Program-made: the position numbers and the translations under genes
DNA from: an uncultured Prevotellaceae bacterium
Lineage (GTDB): Bacteria; Bacteroidota; Bacteroidia; Bacteroidales; Muribaculaceae
Assembly: GCA_905210415.1 (NCBI GenBank)
Contig: CAJLWM010000033.1
Location: forward strand, 1 to 25,326
Direction: 5' to 3'
Length of the DNA: 25,326 nucleotides
In this document: positions 14,462-22,566 of the stretch, in pieces
How the letters are laid out: each line of letters begins with the position of its first letter
How positions within the stretch are numbered: the stretch's first letter is position 1
The notes under the pieces: generated by a model
Seen by the model: only the letters and a program-made list of their open reading frames with translations
Databases searched by the model: none
Told to the model about the DNA's origin: nothing

Positions 14462-16147
14462 ATGAAGAAAATTTTGATTGCCTTAGTGGCATTGTTTGCG
14501 TGTGTGGCGGTGGATGCAACTGCTGCTCTACAAGCTAAGAAAGTGATTAAGCAGATGAAGAAATCGGTTGGCGTGACCGTGGTCTACGGCATGGCTGATG
14601 GCGATTATTTGAGAACTCGCCTGAGCGTATGCGGCGACAAGCAGCGAGTGGAGGGCATCCGTCCTGCCGAAATGCAAGATTTCTTTCCTAAGGAATATAC
14701 ATACGTTGATTTCGGCAAAAACACCACTTATCAGATGGCTTTGCTGCAAAATGGCGACACCGTGTGCTCAAAGCGCGCTTTCGAGGAGAATAAGGGCTTC
14801 AATGTTGTGGCCGACACTGTGTTTATGGGCTTTAAGTGTAAGATTGCCCGCACCGTGATTAATTCCAACACCATGGAAGTGTGGTATACCACCGAGCTCG
14901 GCGTGAAGGCTACTCCTGTGCCAGGATGGGGCGTGACAGATGGCGTGGTGCTTCGCTATTCCCGCAACGGCCAATATGTACAGGTGGCTAAGGAAATCGT
15001 GCCAATGAAGAAGGCTGAGACAGTGTTCCCTGCTTCGTTCGGCAAGGAAATGGATCCAAACATCTATCGCTATACGTTGAACAACAGCAACGTGATCACT
15101 GTGCCTGTGTTTAACGACGACGCAGTGAACTTCACTGGCGCGAAAGCTCCAGAGAGCATTGAGCCAAATGTGACATATCGTGTGGGTGGCGGCTCGATTA
15201 TTCTCAAGAAAATCACTTTGCCAAAGTCGGAGGACCGCGACGTGTTTGTGGAACTCACACAATACTCTAAGGGTGACGCTTATGACCGCACTGGCTCGGT
15301 GTTTATCATCCCTATGGACAAGGAGAAATCATTCCTTGATATGATTAAGAACCTCAATAGCGTGCCTGCATTCACTGCCAACAACGGCATCACTTATCCG
15401 GGTCTTGTGTCGACACCCGACTACAATGTGCCATTGGAATTGATGCGATTCTTCACAGGTTTTGGCGTGCGCCAATACAACCACAATGTGGTGCCTGGTC
15501 AGAAGTGGGTAGATGAGGTGCTCTATAAGATGAATGTCACCAATCTCGCAAGCAACCTTGAGGGTGAGGTGATAATTGGTGCGTATATAGGCAACTGGGA
15601 TGCTAACGGCCATAGTATCACTATGAATCTGAAGTATTATCCTGGCGACGAGGATGTGAAGCCATTCCGCCACGTGATGCCTCTGTTCAACACCGTTAAT
15701 TACCTCGAACAAGCCGGACAGGAATATCCTGTGTTTATGGAGAAAGACGAGCTGAAGGTGAAATTCACTCTTGCTGAAGACGTGAAGGATGCCCATCTAT
15801 TCTATCTTACCACCGGACATGGCGGTTGGGGTGGCGGTGACGAATTTAACCGCAAAGTGAACACGATTTTCCTTGATGGAGAGAAAGTTACTTCATTTAT
15901 CCCTTGGCGCGACGATTGCGCTACTTATCGCAACAATAGCCCTTGCTCAGGCAACTTCTCAAACGGTGAAAGCTCTTCTGACCTTAGCCGTAGCAATTGG
16001 TGCCCTGGCACGGTGACAAACCCTAACTACATCCCAATGGGCGACTTGAAGGCTGGTGAACACACCATCGTGGTGAAGATACCGCAGGGTAAGCCAGAAG
16101 GTGGCAGCTTGAGCTACTGGTGCATATCAGGCTCATTGATTTATTGA
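14462..16147 (+). CDS. Exported PNGase F-like peptide-N-glycosidase with a GLPGLI-like N-terminal domain
   Basis: Signal peptide residues 1-21 (ending DATA). Residues about 24-190 resemble GLPGLI-type Bacteroidetes domains (VFMGFKCKIARTVIN, MEVWYTTELGVKATPVPG). Residues about 230-561 match the two-domain PNGase F fold, which removes N-glycans from Asn side chains as an amidase. By-eye alignment to Elizabethkingia PNGase F puts its catalytic Asp60 (EWDRYANVYV) at Asp275 (AYDRTGSVFI), and its Glu206 (CAEWCFRTHTIAIN) at Glu461 (GGDEFNRKVNTIFLDG). RSNWCPGT matches RAGWCPGM. The residue equivalent to Glu118 appears to be Gly (IGNW for TETW), which may alter activity. Cysteines in the last domain suggest disulfides, as expected for an exported enzyme. 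It has its own promoter and terminator. Confidence 0.85.
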   Translation: MKKILIALVALFACVAVDATAALQAKKVIKQMKKSVGVTVVYGMADGDYLRTRLSVCGDKQRVEGIRPAEMQDFFPKEYTYVDFGKNTTYQMALLQNGDTVCSKRAFEENKGFNVVADTVFMGFKCKIARTVINSNTMEVWYTTELGVKATPVPGWGVTDGVVLRYSRNGQYVQVAKEIVPMKKAETVFPASFGKEMDPNIYRYTLNNSNVITVPVFNDDAVNFTGAKAPESIEPNVTYRVGGGSIILKKITLPKSEDRDVFVELTQYSKGDAYDRTGSVFIIPMDKEKSFLDMIKNLNSVPAFTANNGITYPGLVSTPDYNVPLELMRFFTGFGVRQYNHNVVPGQKWVDEVLYKMNVTNLASNLEGEVIIGAYIGNWDANGHSITMNLKYYPGDEDVKPFRHVMPLFNTVNYLEQAGQEYPVFMEKDELKVKFTLAEDVKDAHLFYLTTGHGGWGGGDEFNRKVNTIFLDGEKVTSFIPWRDDCATYRNNSPCSGNFSNGESSSDLSRSNWCPGTVTNPNYIPMGDLKAGEHTIVVKIPQGKPEGGSLSYWCISGSLIY

Positions 16148-16169
16148 AAACCAAACCATAAATATATTT

Positions 16170-16214
16170 CGTACCCGATTGCCATGGACGTAAAGAACAC
16201 GACAATCGGGTGCG
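16170..16214 (+). terminator. Stem-loop terminator after the PNGase F-like gene
   Basis: CGTACCCGATTG (16170-16181) pairs with CAATCGGGTGCG (16203-16214) over 12 bp with one G-U pair, around a 21-base loop; a short T-stretch follows. Confidence 0.6.
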
Positions 16215-16237
16215 TTTAGTTATATAAAATCAGAAAT

Positions 16238-17056
16238 ATGTCAACACAACAAGAGATGACAATCACGATGCTCGGCACGGGCAGCGCATTGGTGACACGC
16301 TGTTTCAACACGTGCTTTGTGCTCAATGCCGGCTATGGCAATATGCTTGTGGATGCCGGCGGTGGCAATGGCATCCTCACCCAGCTCGAACGTGCAGGGA
16401 TTGAGGTGAAGGATATCCATTACGCCTTTCTCACACACGGGCACACCGACCACATTCTGGGCATGATATGGATAGTGCGCAAGATAGCGCAGATGGTGTA
16501 TGCCGGTGAGTATGATGGCACTTTCACACTCTATGGCCACGATGAGTCTATTCACATGCTCGACACGTTTTGCCGAATGTCAATACCGGAACGCTTCTAT
16601 AAGTTTGTGGGCAGTAAGTTGATATTCAAGGTGGTGGAGGATGGCGAGCAGTGGCAGGCCGTTGGCTGCGACTTCACGACGTTTGATATCGGTTCCACCA
16701 AGACTAAGCAATATGGGCTGAAGGTGATTTTGCCTGATGGCCGCAAACTGGTGTGCTTGGGCGATGAGCCATACAACGAGGCTTCGGGCGACATCGCATA
16801 CGATAGCGATTGGCTGATGAGCGAGGCGTTTTGCCTCTACTCGCAACGCGATGTGTTTAAGCCGTATGAGAAGCATCACAGCACAGCCATCGATGCCGGT
16901 CGCGACGCTGCCGCCTTGAGAGCCAAAAACCTTATTCTATATCACACCGAAGATCGCAGCCTTGCCACTCGCGCAACAACCTATGTCGCAGAGGCTGCGC
17001 AGCATTTTTGTGGTAATATCATAGTGCCCGACGACCTGCAGGTGATAAACCTTTAG
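16238..17056 (+). CDS. MBL-fold metallo-hydrolase, RNase Z-related
   Basis: Cytoplasmic metallo-beta-lactamase-fold protein of 272 residues. The zinc motif HxHxDH is intact (His67, His69, Asp71, His72 in THGHTDH). Asp176 (LGDEPYN) and His236 (LYHTED) supply later ligands. The block HHSTAIDAGRDAAALRAKNL matches the conserved RNase Z segment with His214. The third zinc-site His normally found before the Asp seems replaced: the region near residues 147-160 reads TTFDIGSTKTKQYG. The long exosite arm of true tRNase Z was not recognised. The substrate is uncertain; tRNA 3' processing, a phosphodiester or another small ester are all possible. It lies between a terminator and dut with 94 bases to the latter. 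Confidence 0.88.
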   Translation: MSTQQEMTITMLGTGSALVTRCFNTCFVLNAGYGNMLVDAGGGNGILTQLERAGIEVKDIHYAFLTHGHTDHILGMIWIVRKIAQMVYAGEYDGTFTLYGHDESIHMLDTFCRMSIPERFYKFVGSKLIFKVVEDGEQWQAVGCDFTTFDIGSTKTKQYGLKVILPDGRKLVCLGDEPYNEASGDIAYDSDWLMSEAFCLYSQRDVFKPYEKHHSTAIDAGRDAAALRAKNLILYHTEDRSLATRATTYVAEAAQHFCGNIIVPDDLQVINL

Positions 17057-17150
17057 TGAGGTGGTGAAGATTATGATAATTTATGATAATTATTAGCTGG
17101 GAATTGCGGAGTTTTCATTATTTTCGCAAGATATTAAAAACTGAAGTAAA

Positions 17151-17594
17151 ATGGAACAAGTCAAAGTAAAAATCATAAACAAGTCAAACAACCCATTGCC
17201 AGCCTATGGCACAAGTGAAAGTGCCGGTATGGACCTCAGAGCATGGCTTGAAGAGCCTATCACGCTGCAACCGCTGCAGCGTGTGCTTGTGCCTACAGGT
17301 GTGAGCATCGAGTTGCCTCATGGCTATGAGTGCCAGATACGTCCTCGCAGCGGACTCGCACTGAAAAAGGGCGTAACAGTGCTGAATACTCCAGGCACTA
17401 TCGATGCCGACTATCGCGGCGAGATAGGGGTGATTCTGATAAATCTCTCTGATACTCCATTTGTGATAGAAAATGGCGAGCGTATCTGCCAAATGGTGGT
17501 GTCGAACTACACTAAGGTGGAATGGGAAGCCGTGACTGAGCTTCAGGATACCGAGCGGGGTGCTGGCGGCTTTGGTCACACTGGCGTGAAATGA
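17151..17594 (+). CDS. dut: Deoxyuridine 5'-triphosphate nucleotidohydrolase (dUTPase)
   Basis: Hydrolyses dUTP to dUMP and pyrophosphate, keeping uracil out of DNA and feeding dTMP synthesis. All five motifs of the trimeric family are present: AGMDLRA (25-31), RPRSGLA (64-70, with Ser67), [13 protein letters not shown] (82-94, with catalytic Asp85 and Tyr88), GERICQMV (109-116) and the P-loop-like [11 protein letters not shown] (135-145). 147 residues is the normal length. The leader has a direct repeat TTATGATAA twice in tandem near 17072-17092. It opens the run of genes that continues to 24003, with 30 bases to the TPR gene. The dut-TPR-DUF4292-EnvC order is one I recall from other Bacteroidales. 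Confidence 0.97.
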   Translation: MEQVKVKIINKSNNPLPAYGTSESAGMDLRAWLEEPITLQPLQRVLVPTGVSIELPHGYECQIRPRSGLALKKGVTVLNTPGTIDADYRGEIGVILINLSDTPFVIENGERICQMVVSNYTKVEWEAVTELQDTERGAGGFGHTGVK

Positions 17595-17624
17595 TATTGA
17601 TAAGGTGTTTGTCGTAAGCACACA

Positions 17625-19415
17625 ATGAAAATGAGATTAAATACATCAAATAACAAATTCTTTTTGCTAATCGCCATTCTGAGCGTGATAGCACCGCTTG
17701 TGGCTGGCAATAAGTCGCAATCAAGCGTTGCGCTCTCAGATATGCGCAATGTTGAGGTGAGCGACGCTGACAGACGCAAGGCTGAATATGTGTTTCTTGA
17801 AGCCGAGCGCCAACGTTCGTTGGACAATTACCCGGCTTACTACGAGTTGTTGCGCCACGCTCATAAAATCGATCCCACCAACACGGTGACGTCGTTTTAT
17901 ATCGGCTATATGACCATGGCGATGAACAACACCACCGAGGAACAGCGCGACAAGGCATTGGCGCTTATGCGTCAGCACTACCTTGAGCACCCCGAGGACT
18001 ATATAGAATCATACACCTACGGGCGTATGGCGGCTGCGCTTAGCAAGCACGATCAGGAGGCGCTTGAGGTGTGGAAAAAGTTGTCGGAATTGTTTCCTGA
18101 CAAAACCGATGTGAAGTTCTCGCTTGCCGAGGCATATGGCGCTACGGGCGATTTTAAGAATGCCCTTGAGACCTATGATTCCATAGAGGCTACGCAGGGC
18201 AAGGTGGCTACCATCACTACGCGCAAAATCAATGTGTATATGGCTATGCACGACTCGCTGAATGCTATCGCCGAGTGCAAATCGCTGCTTGCCACTGTTC
18301 CTGAGAATGTGCAATACAATTTGCTGATGAGCCGCTTGTATGCCACCTATGATATGCGCGACAGCGCGCTGGCATATATCGACAATGCGCAGCGTTTTGA
18401 TCCTGATAACGGCGGCATTTTCTTGGCTCGCGCCCAATTCTACAATAGCATTGGCGACACCGTCAACTATGATAAGCAAATCTATAACGCCTTGATAAGC
18501 AAGAATCTTAATGTGGAAAGCAAACTTGGGGTGCTATTTGATTATTCGCGCGATTTGGTGCAAAGCAAAGACTCTTCGGAGCGTGCCGACACTCTGTTTC
18601 GTGTGCTCATTGAGGAACACCCTCATGAGAAGCAGATACATGAGCTTTATAGCCACTACTTGTGGGCTAAGGAAGACTATAAGGCGGCTGGCGAGCAATT
18701 GAGTTATGCGCTCGATGCCGACCCTACAAGTTCAAGCAATTGGCGTATGCTCATGGGCTGCTACTTGATGACCGAAAACTATGGCGAGGCTGTGAAGGCC
18801 GGCGAAAACGCCATCAAATATAATCCTAAGGATGTGGAGCTATATAGATATATCGCTCCTGCTTATGCGCAACTGAAGGAATACGACAAGTCGATTGACC
18901 TATACAACAAGGTCTTAGAGATGGTAGATTCCACCGACTATGAGACGCAATCTGACATGGTGGGCGGAATTGCCGATGTGCTGCTGATGAAGTGCGACAC
19001 TGTGGCCGCCATCGAAAAGTATGAGCAATCGCTTGAAATCAATCCTGGCAATGTGCCGATTATGAACAATTACGCCTATGTGCTTGTTGAGCGCAACCAA
19101 GATTTGGATAAGGCTGAGAAATTGAGTTTCCACACAGTGACGGATGACCCAGAGAACACGAGTTATCTCGACACCTACGCTTGGATAATGTTCAAGAAGA
19201 AAGAATATAAGACTGCTCTTGAGTATATCGAAAAGGCATTGAAGATTGAGGGCGAGAAGGCTACATCGGTGTTGTATGAGCATTATGGCGACATACTCTT
19301 TATGAACGGCGAACCAGAAGCGGCTCTCGCGCAGTGGGAGCAAGCTCTGAAACTTCAGCCCGACAACGAGATGCTCAAGAAGAAGGTGAAATACAAGACA
19401 TACTTTTTTAAGTAA
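17625..19415 (+). CDS. Exported tetratricopeptide repeat protein
   Basis: 596 residues. A hydrophobic N-terminal segment (about 11-28, ending near LVAG) is a signal peptide or anchor. The rest is mostly TPR helices: clear repeats lie around 48-82, 150-185, 225-260, 335-370, 373-405, 408-440, 455-490 and 530-585 (for example GAYGATGDFKNALETYDSI-type units and NYAYVLVERNQDLDKAEKL). TPR arrays form protein-binding superhelices, so it is probably a scaffold in the periplasm. Its position between dut and a lipoprotein/EnvC pair suggests envelope assembly. ATG at 17625 is used; ATG at 17631 is an alternative. The partner is unknown. Confidence 0.88.
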   Translation: MKMRLNTSNNKFFLLIAILSVIAPLVAGNKSQSSVALSDMRNVEVSDADRRKAEYVFLEAERQRSLDNYPAYYELLRHAHKIDPTNTVTSFYIGYMTMAMNNTTEEQRDKALALMRQHYLEHPEDYIESYTYGRMAAALSKHDQEALEVWKKLSELFPDKTDVKFSLAEAYGATGDFKNALETYDSIEATQGKVATITTRKINVYMAMHDSLNAIAECKSLLATVPENVQYNLLMSRLYATYDMRDSALAYIDNAQRFDPDNGGIFLARAQFYNSIGDTVNYDKQIYNALISKNLNVESKLGVLFDYSRDLVQSKDSSERADTLFRVLIEEHPHEKQIHELYSHYLWAKEDYKAAGEQLSYALDADPTSSSNWRMLMGCYLMTENYGEAVKAGENAIKYNPKDVELYRYIAPAYAQLKEYDKSIDLYNKVLEMVDSTDYETQSDMVGGIADVLLMKCDTVAAIEKYEQSLEINPGNVPIMNNYAYVLVERNQDLDKAEKLSFHTVTDDPENTSYLDTYAWIMFKKKEYKTALEYIEKALKIEGEKATSVLYEHYGDILFMNGEPEAALAQWEQALKLQPDNEMLKKKVKYKTYFFK

Positions 19416-19433
19416 TTAATTGAATATAGAGTG

Positions 19434-20267
19434 ATGAGGAAATTTATTGGAATGTGCCTTGTGGCACTCGTGATGATAGCCGTATGTGCCAGTTGTTCGT
19501 CGACACGCAATGCGGCAAATGGCGGCAATGGTCAGACATCGTTTACCAAGACCGCTGCTTCGGAATATGCTCAATATGGCGATTGGAAGTCGCTTGTTAC
19601 CAGCGGCAAAGTGTCAATCGCTATTGGTGGCGGCAAATCTATGAGTTCGTCTATGCAGATGAAGATGGTGAAAGGCCGCTCAATATCATTCTCTATCCGT
19701 CCGTTTTTGGGCATAGAGGTTGGTAAAATGTATATCGTTGACGATGAGATTGTGATTATCGATCGCATACACAAGGTTTACGTCAAGGAAAAGGCTTCGC
19801 TGCTCACAAGCGGTGTGCCTGTAGACGTGTTGACCCTGCAAGACATTTTGCTTGGCCGTCCTCACATTTTGGGCGAAGGCACATTCTGTGCTTCGATGGC
19901 TGATAAGGTTGAGCTTCAGCGCGAGGGCGCAATGGCTTATATCAAGCCGAAAAACCAATATGAGGGCTTCTCTTACCAATATGCTTTCGATGAGCAGAAA
20001 AATGTTGTTAGCCTCGATGTGGCTCCAATGGGCGGCTCATCAATCTATAGCGTGAAGTATGGTGATGTTGAGACTTCGTTGGCTGGCAAGGTGGCTACAC
20101 GCACAAGTGTCGACACCGAAATCAGCGGAAAGTCGTTGTCGCTTGATATGACCATTAAGTCAATGACATGGAATACCGACTTCAACGATGAAGTGGAGAT
20201 TCCTAATGGCTATACACAATCGTCGGGTTCGGCAATAATCAAGGCTCTTGGAGGAACTATAAGATAA
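19434..20267 (+). CDS. DUF4292 family lipoprotein
   Basis: 277 residues with a lipoprotein signal peptide; the likely lipidated residue is Cys21 in VCASCSS, though the -3 position is Cys instead of the usual Leu/Val. Residues about 45-250 form a beta-rich domain that fits DUF4292, a Bacteroidetes family with a LolB/LolA-like fold as far as I recall (KVSIAIGGGKSMSSSMQMKM, then SISFSIRPFLGIEVGKMYI). It may bind lipid or assist outer-membrane lipoprotein handling; that is inference. ATG at 19434 is preferred to the GTG at 19431. It is 15 bases after the TPR stop and 1 base before the EnvC-like start, so it is clearly co-transcribed. Confidence 0.85.
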   Translation: MRKFIGMCLVALVMIAVCASCSSTRNAANGGNGQTSFTKTAASEYAQYGDWKSLVTSGKVSIAIGGGKSMSSSMQMKMVKGRSISFSIRPFLGIEVGKMYIVDDEIVIIDRIHKVYVKEKASLLTSGVPVDVLTLQDILLGRPHILGEGTFCASMADKVELQREGAMAYIKPKNQYEGFSYQYAFDEQKNVVSLDVAPMGGSSIYSVKYGDVETSLAGKVATRTSVDTEISGKSLSLDMTIKSMTWNTDFNDEVEIPNGYTQSSGSAIIKALGGTIR

Positions 20268-20268
20268 T

Positions 20269-21612
20269 ATGCGTGGTATGCTTAGGGTAGCAAGGAGAAT
20301 ATTGATGGTGCTGTTGGCGGTGATGATGTGTGCAGGCGTGGCTTGCGCGCAGAAACGTAGTGCCAAGACCATCAAGCAACAGAAGGCCACCACGCAACGC
20401 GAAATCACTGAGACCAATAAGAAAATTAAGGATAACAAGGCTAAGACGGTCAATCAGCTCAACCAACTCAACCTGATTACGGCTGAGATTGGCGAGCAGC
20501 AACGCTCGATTGATGCCTTGACAAAGCAACTGGGCGACATCAACAAGGAGTTGCAGAGCGTAAACGACAGCATCGCTGCCAACGAAGCCGAACTGCAGCG
20601 CCTGCGCAACGAGTATGGCAAAGCCATTAGGCGAATACATGCTCATAGCAAGTCGCTCGACAAACTGCAGTTTTTGTTTCAGGCTGAGTCGTTTCATCAG
20701 GCATTGCGCCGCATGCGCTATCTGCGTGAGTTCTCGGCATGGCGCAAGCGTCAGTCGCAAGAGATTGATGATATGCAGCAGCGCCTTGAGAACAGCCGCA
20801 ATCGCATTAATGCCCTTGCTACGGCTAAGAGCAACACCTTGAAGGATCAAAACCTCGCAAAACTCACGCTGGAGCAGAAAAAGCAACAGCAGGCGGGTGT
20901 GGTGGCTAAGTTGCGTGCCGAGGGTAGTGCCCTGCGCACGGTGTTGGCTGAGAAGCAGCGTAAGGCTGCCGCTTTGGATCGTGAACTCGATCGCCTGATT
21001 GAGCAAGAGCGACTGGCTGCAGAGAAGGCTCGTCGCGAGGCAGAGGAGCGCCAGCGCCGCGAGGCTGCAAGCAAGGTGGGCTCGGGCAAGAAAAAAGACG
21101 GTAAGCAAGCCGATCAAAAGGCTGAGCCCAAGGCAAAGCCTGAGACAAAGCCATCAAAACCGACTCCGCTCACGGGTAAGGAAGTGGCTCTCGGCGGCAG
21201 TTTTGAGAGCAACAAGGGACGATTGCCTTATCCTGTTACTGGAAACTTCAAGGTGGTGCGCCACTTCGGTGTGCAGCGACACCCCGAATTGAAATATGTG
21301 ATGACAGAGAATGGCGGTATCGACATTGAGACCTCGCCGGGTGCTGTGGCAAGAGCCGTATTCACCGGCAAGGTGTCGGCAATATTCCGTCAGGACGGCT
21401 ATAATACGGTGGTGATGGTGCGCCATGGTGCTTATCTCACCATCTACGTCAATCTGTCGGAAATATATGTGCGTACTGGCGAAACCGTAAAGCCAAATCA
21501 GAATATCGGTAAGATTTTCTCTGACCGTGAGGACGGCAACCGCACAATACTGCACTTTGAGGTGCGCAAAGAGCGAGCTAAGCTCAATCCTGAGCAGTGG
21601 CTTCGCCGATAA
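20269..21612 (+). CDS. envC: EnvC-like murein hydrolase activator (coiled coil plus degenerate LytM/M23 domain)
   Basis: Signal peptide residues 1-27 (ending CAQ), then a long coiled coil (about 30-255, rich in Gln, Lys, Glu, Arg and Ala) and a Lys/Pro-rich linker (about 270-305), ending with a LytM domain (319-447). In E. coli, EnvC uses such a domain to activate amidases at the septum without being an enzyme. Here the zinc ligands are also partly lost: the motif His is Asn348 (ENGGIDIE, Asp352 kept), and the first His of HxH is Asn395 (YVNLS), while His429 (LHFEV) remains. This fits an activator and not an endopeptidase. 447 residues matches the family. Start at 20269, one base after the DUF4292 stop. 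Confidence 0.88.
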   Translation: MRGMLRVARRILMVLLAVMMCAGVACAQKRSAKTIKQQKATTQREITETNKKIKDNKAKTVNQLNQLNLITAEIGEQQRSIDALTKQLGDINKELQSVNDSIAANEAELQRLRNEYGKAIRRIHAHSKSLDKLQFLFQAESFHQALRRMRYLREFSAWRKRQSQEIDDMQQRLENSRNRINALATAKSNTLKDQNLAKLTLEQKKQQQAGVVAKLRAEGSALRTVLAEKQRKAAALDRELDRLIEQERLAAEKARREAEERQRREAASKVGSGKKKDGKQADQKAEPKAKPETKPSKPTPLTGKEVALGGSFESNKGRLPYPVTGNFKVVRHFGVQRHPELKYVMTENGGIDIETSPGAVARAVFTGKVSAIFRQDGYNTVVMVRHGAYLTIYVNLSEIYVRTGETVKPNQNIGKIFSDREDGNRTILHFEVRKERAKLNPEQWLRR

Positions 21613-21627
21613 AATCAATGGTTAGTG

Positions 21628-22566
21628 ATGATAAGAATTGAAAGATATAATAGCGAGAAGCAGAGTGAGTGGGATGAATTTGTGCGTAGTGCTAAAAATT
21701 CGTCTTTCCTCTTTGAACGTGCGTTTATGGACTACCACAGCGACCGTTTCTCCGACTATTCGCTTATGGCATACCGCGACGATAAGTTGCTGACCGTGTT
21801 GCCGGCAAACCGTATTGCTGGCGTGGTGTATTCTCATCTGGGGCTTACCTACGGAGGGTGGGTGATGCCGCTGCGAAAATTCAACGTGGTGGATATGCTC
21901 GAGGTGATGGATGCTGCGCTCGATGCTATGCGTGCCGACGGCGTGAAGGAGTTGATGTATCGCCCTATGCCGTACATCTATCATAGCTATCCTGCCGAGG
22001 AAGACCTTTATGCGCTGTTTCGCTGCGGCGCACAGACGGTGGTGACGAATGTGTCAACCACTATCGACCTCGCTTGTCCGTTGCACTTCAATACTGGTGC
22101 CAAATCGTCGGTGTCGGTGGCTTGTCGCAATGGCGTTGTGATAGGCGAGAGCTCCGATTTCGCTGGCTATTGGCAGGTGTTGACCAATCTGCTCAAAGAG
22201 CGATACGACACTACTCCGGTGCATTCGCTCGACGAGATTTTGCGCTTGCGTGCCTCGTTCCCGAAAAACATACGACTCTTCACTGCCCAGAAAGACGGCG
22301 TGCTGCTTGGTGGCGTGGTGATGTTCTACATCGGTGCGGTGGCGCATTCGCAATACACCGCCGCTACGCACGATGGCTGGAATATGCGAGTGCTTCCGGC
22401 TGTCTATAGGCACATTATCGACAAGGAGTGTGCCGGAATGCGCTATCTCGATTTCGGAATATCAAATGAAGATGGCGGACGTTATCTCAACGAGGGCCTT
22501 GTGCTGCAAAAATGTGGCATGGGCGGCAGAGCAATTGTGTATAATCAGTATAAAATAACATTATAA
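21628..22566 (+). CDS. GNAT/FemAB-like acyltransferase
   Basis: 312 residues, soluble. The N-terminal half (about 1-110, SEWDEFVRSAKNSSFLFERAF and LLTVLPANRI) and the C-terminal half (about 215-300, GVLLGGVVMFYIG, AHSQYTAATHDGWN, YLDFGISNEDGGRYLNEGL) resemble the double GNAT fold of FemAB/BioF2-like acyltransferases that modify peptidoglycan or sugar nucleotides. The last block is the usual substrate/Mg loop of such enzymes near polysaccharide flippases. The next gene starts with no gap (stop 22566, ATG 22567). The likely role is acylating a lipid-linked glycan before export; the acceptor is inferred. Start at 21628 (MIRIERYN) is preferred to GTG at 21625. Confidence 0.78.
   Translation: MIRIERYNSEKQSEWDEFVRSAKNSSFLFERAFMDYHSDRFSDYSLMAYRDDKLLTVLPANRIAGVVYSHLGLTYGGWVMPLRKFNVVDMLEVMDAALDAMRADGVKELMYRPMPYIYHSYPAEEDLYALFRCGAQTVVTNVSTTIDLACPLHFNTGAKSSVSVACRNGVVIGESSDFAGYWQVLTNLLKERYDTTPVHSLDEILRLRASFPKNIRLFTAQKDGVLLGGVVMFYIGAVAHSQYTAATHDGWNMRVLPAVYRHIIDKECAGMRYLDFGISNEDGGRYLNEGLVLQKCGMGGRAIVYNQYKITL

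Noticed and set aside
17072..17092. Tandem TTATGATAA repeats before dut as a CRISPR or operator array
   Set aside because: Only two short A/T-rich copies, no spacer pattern; could be chance.
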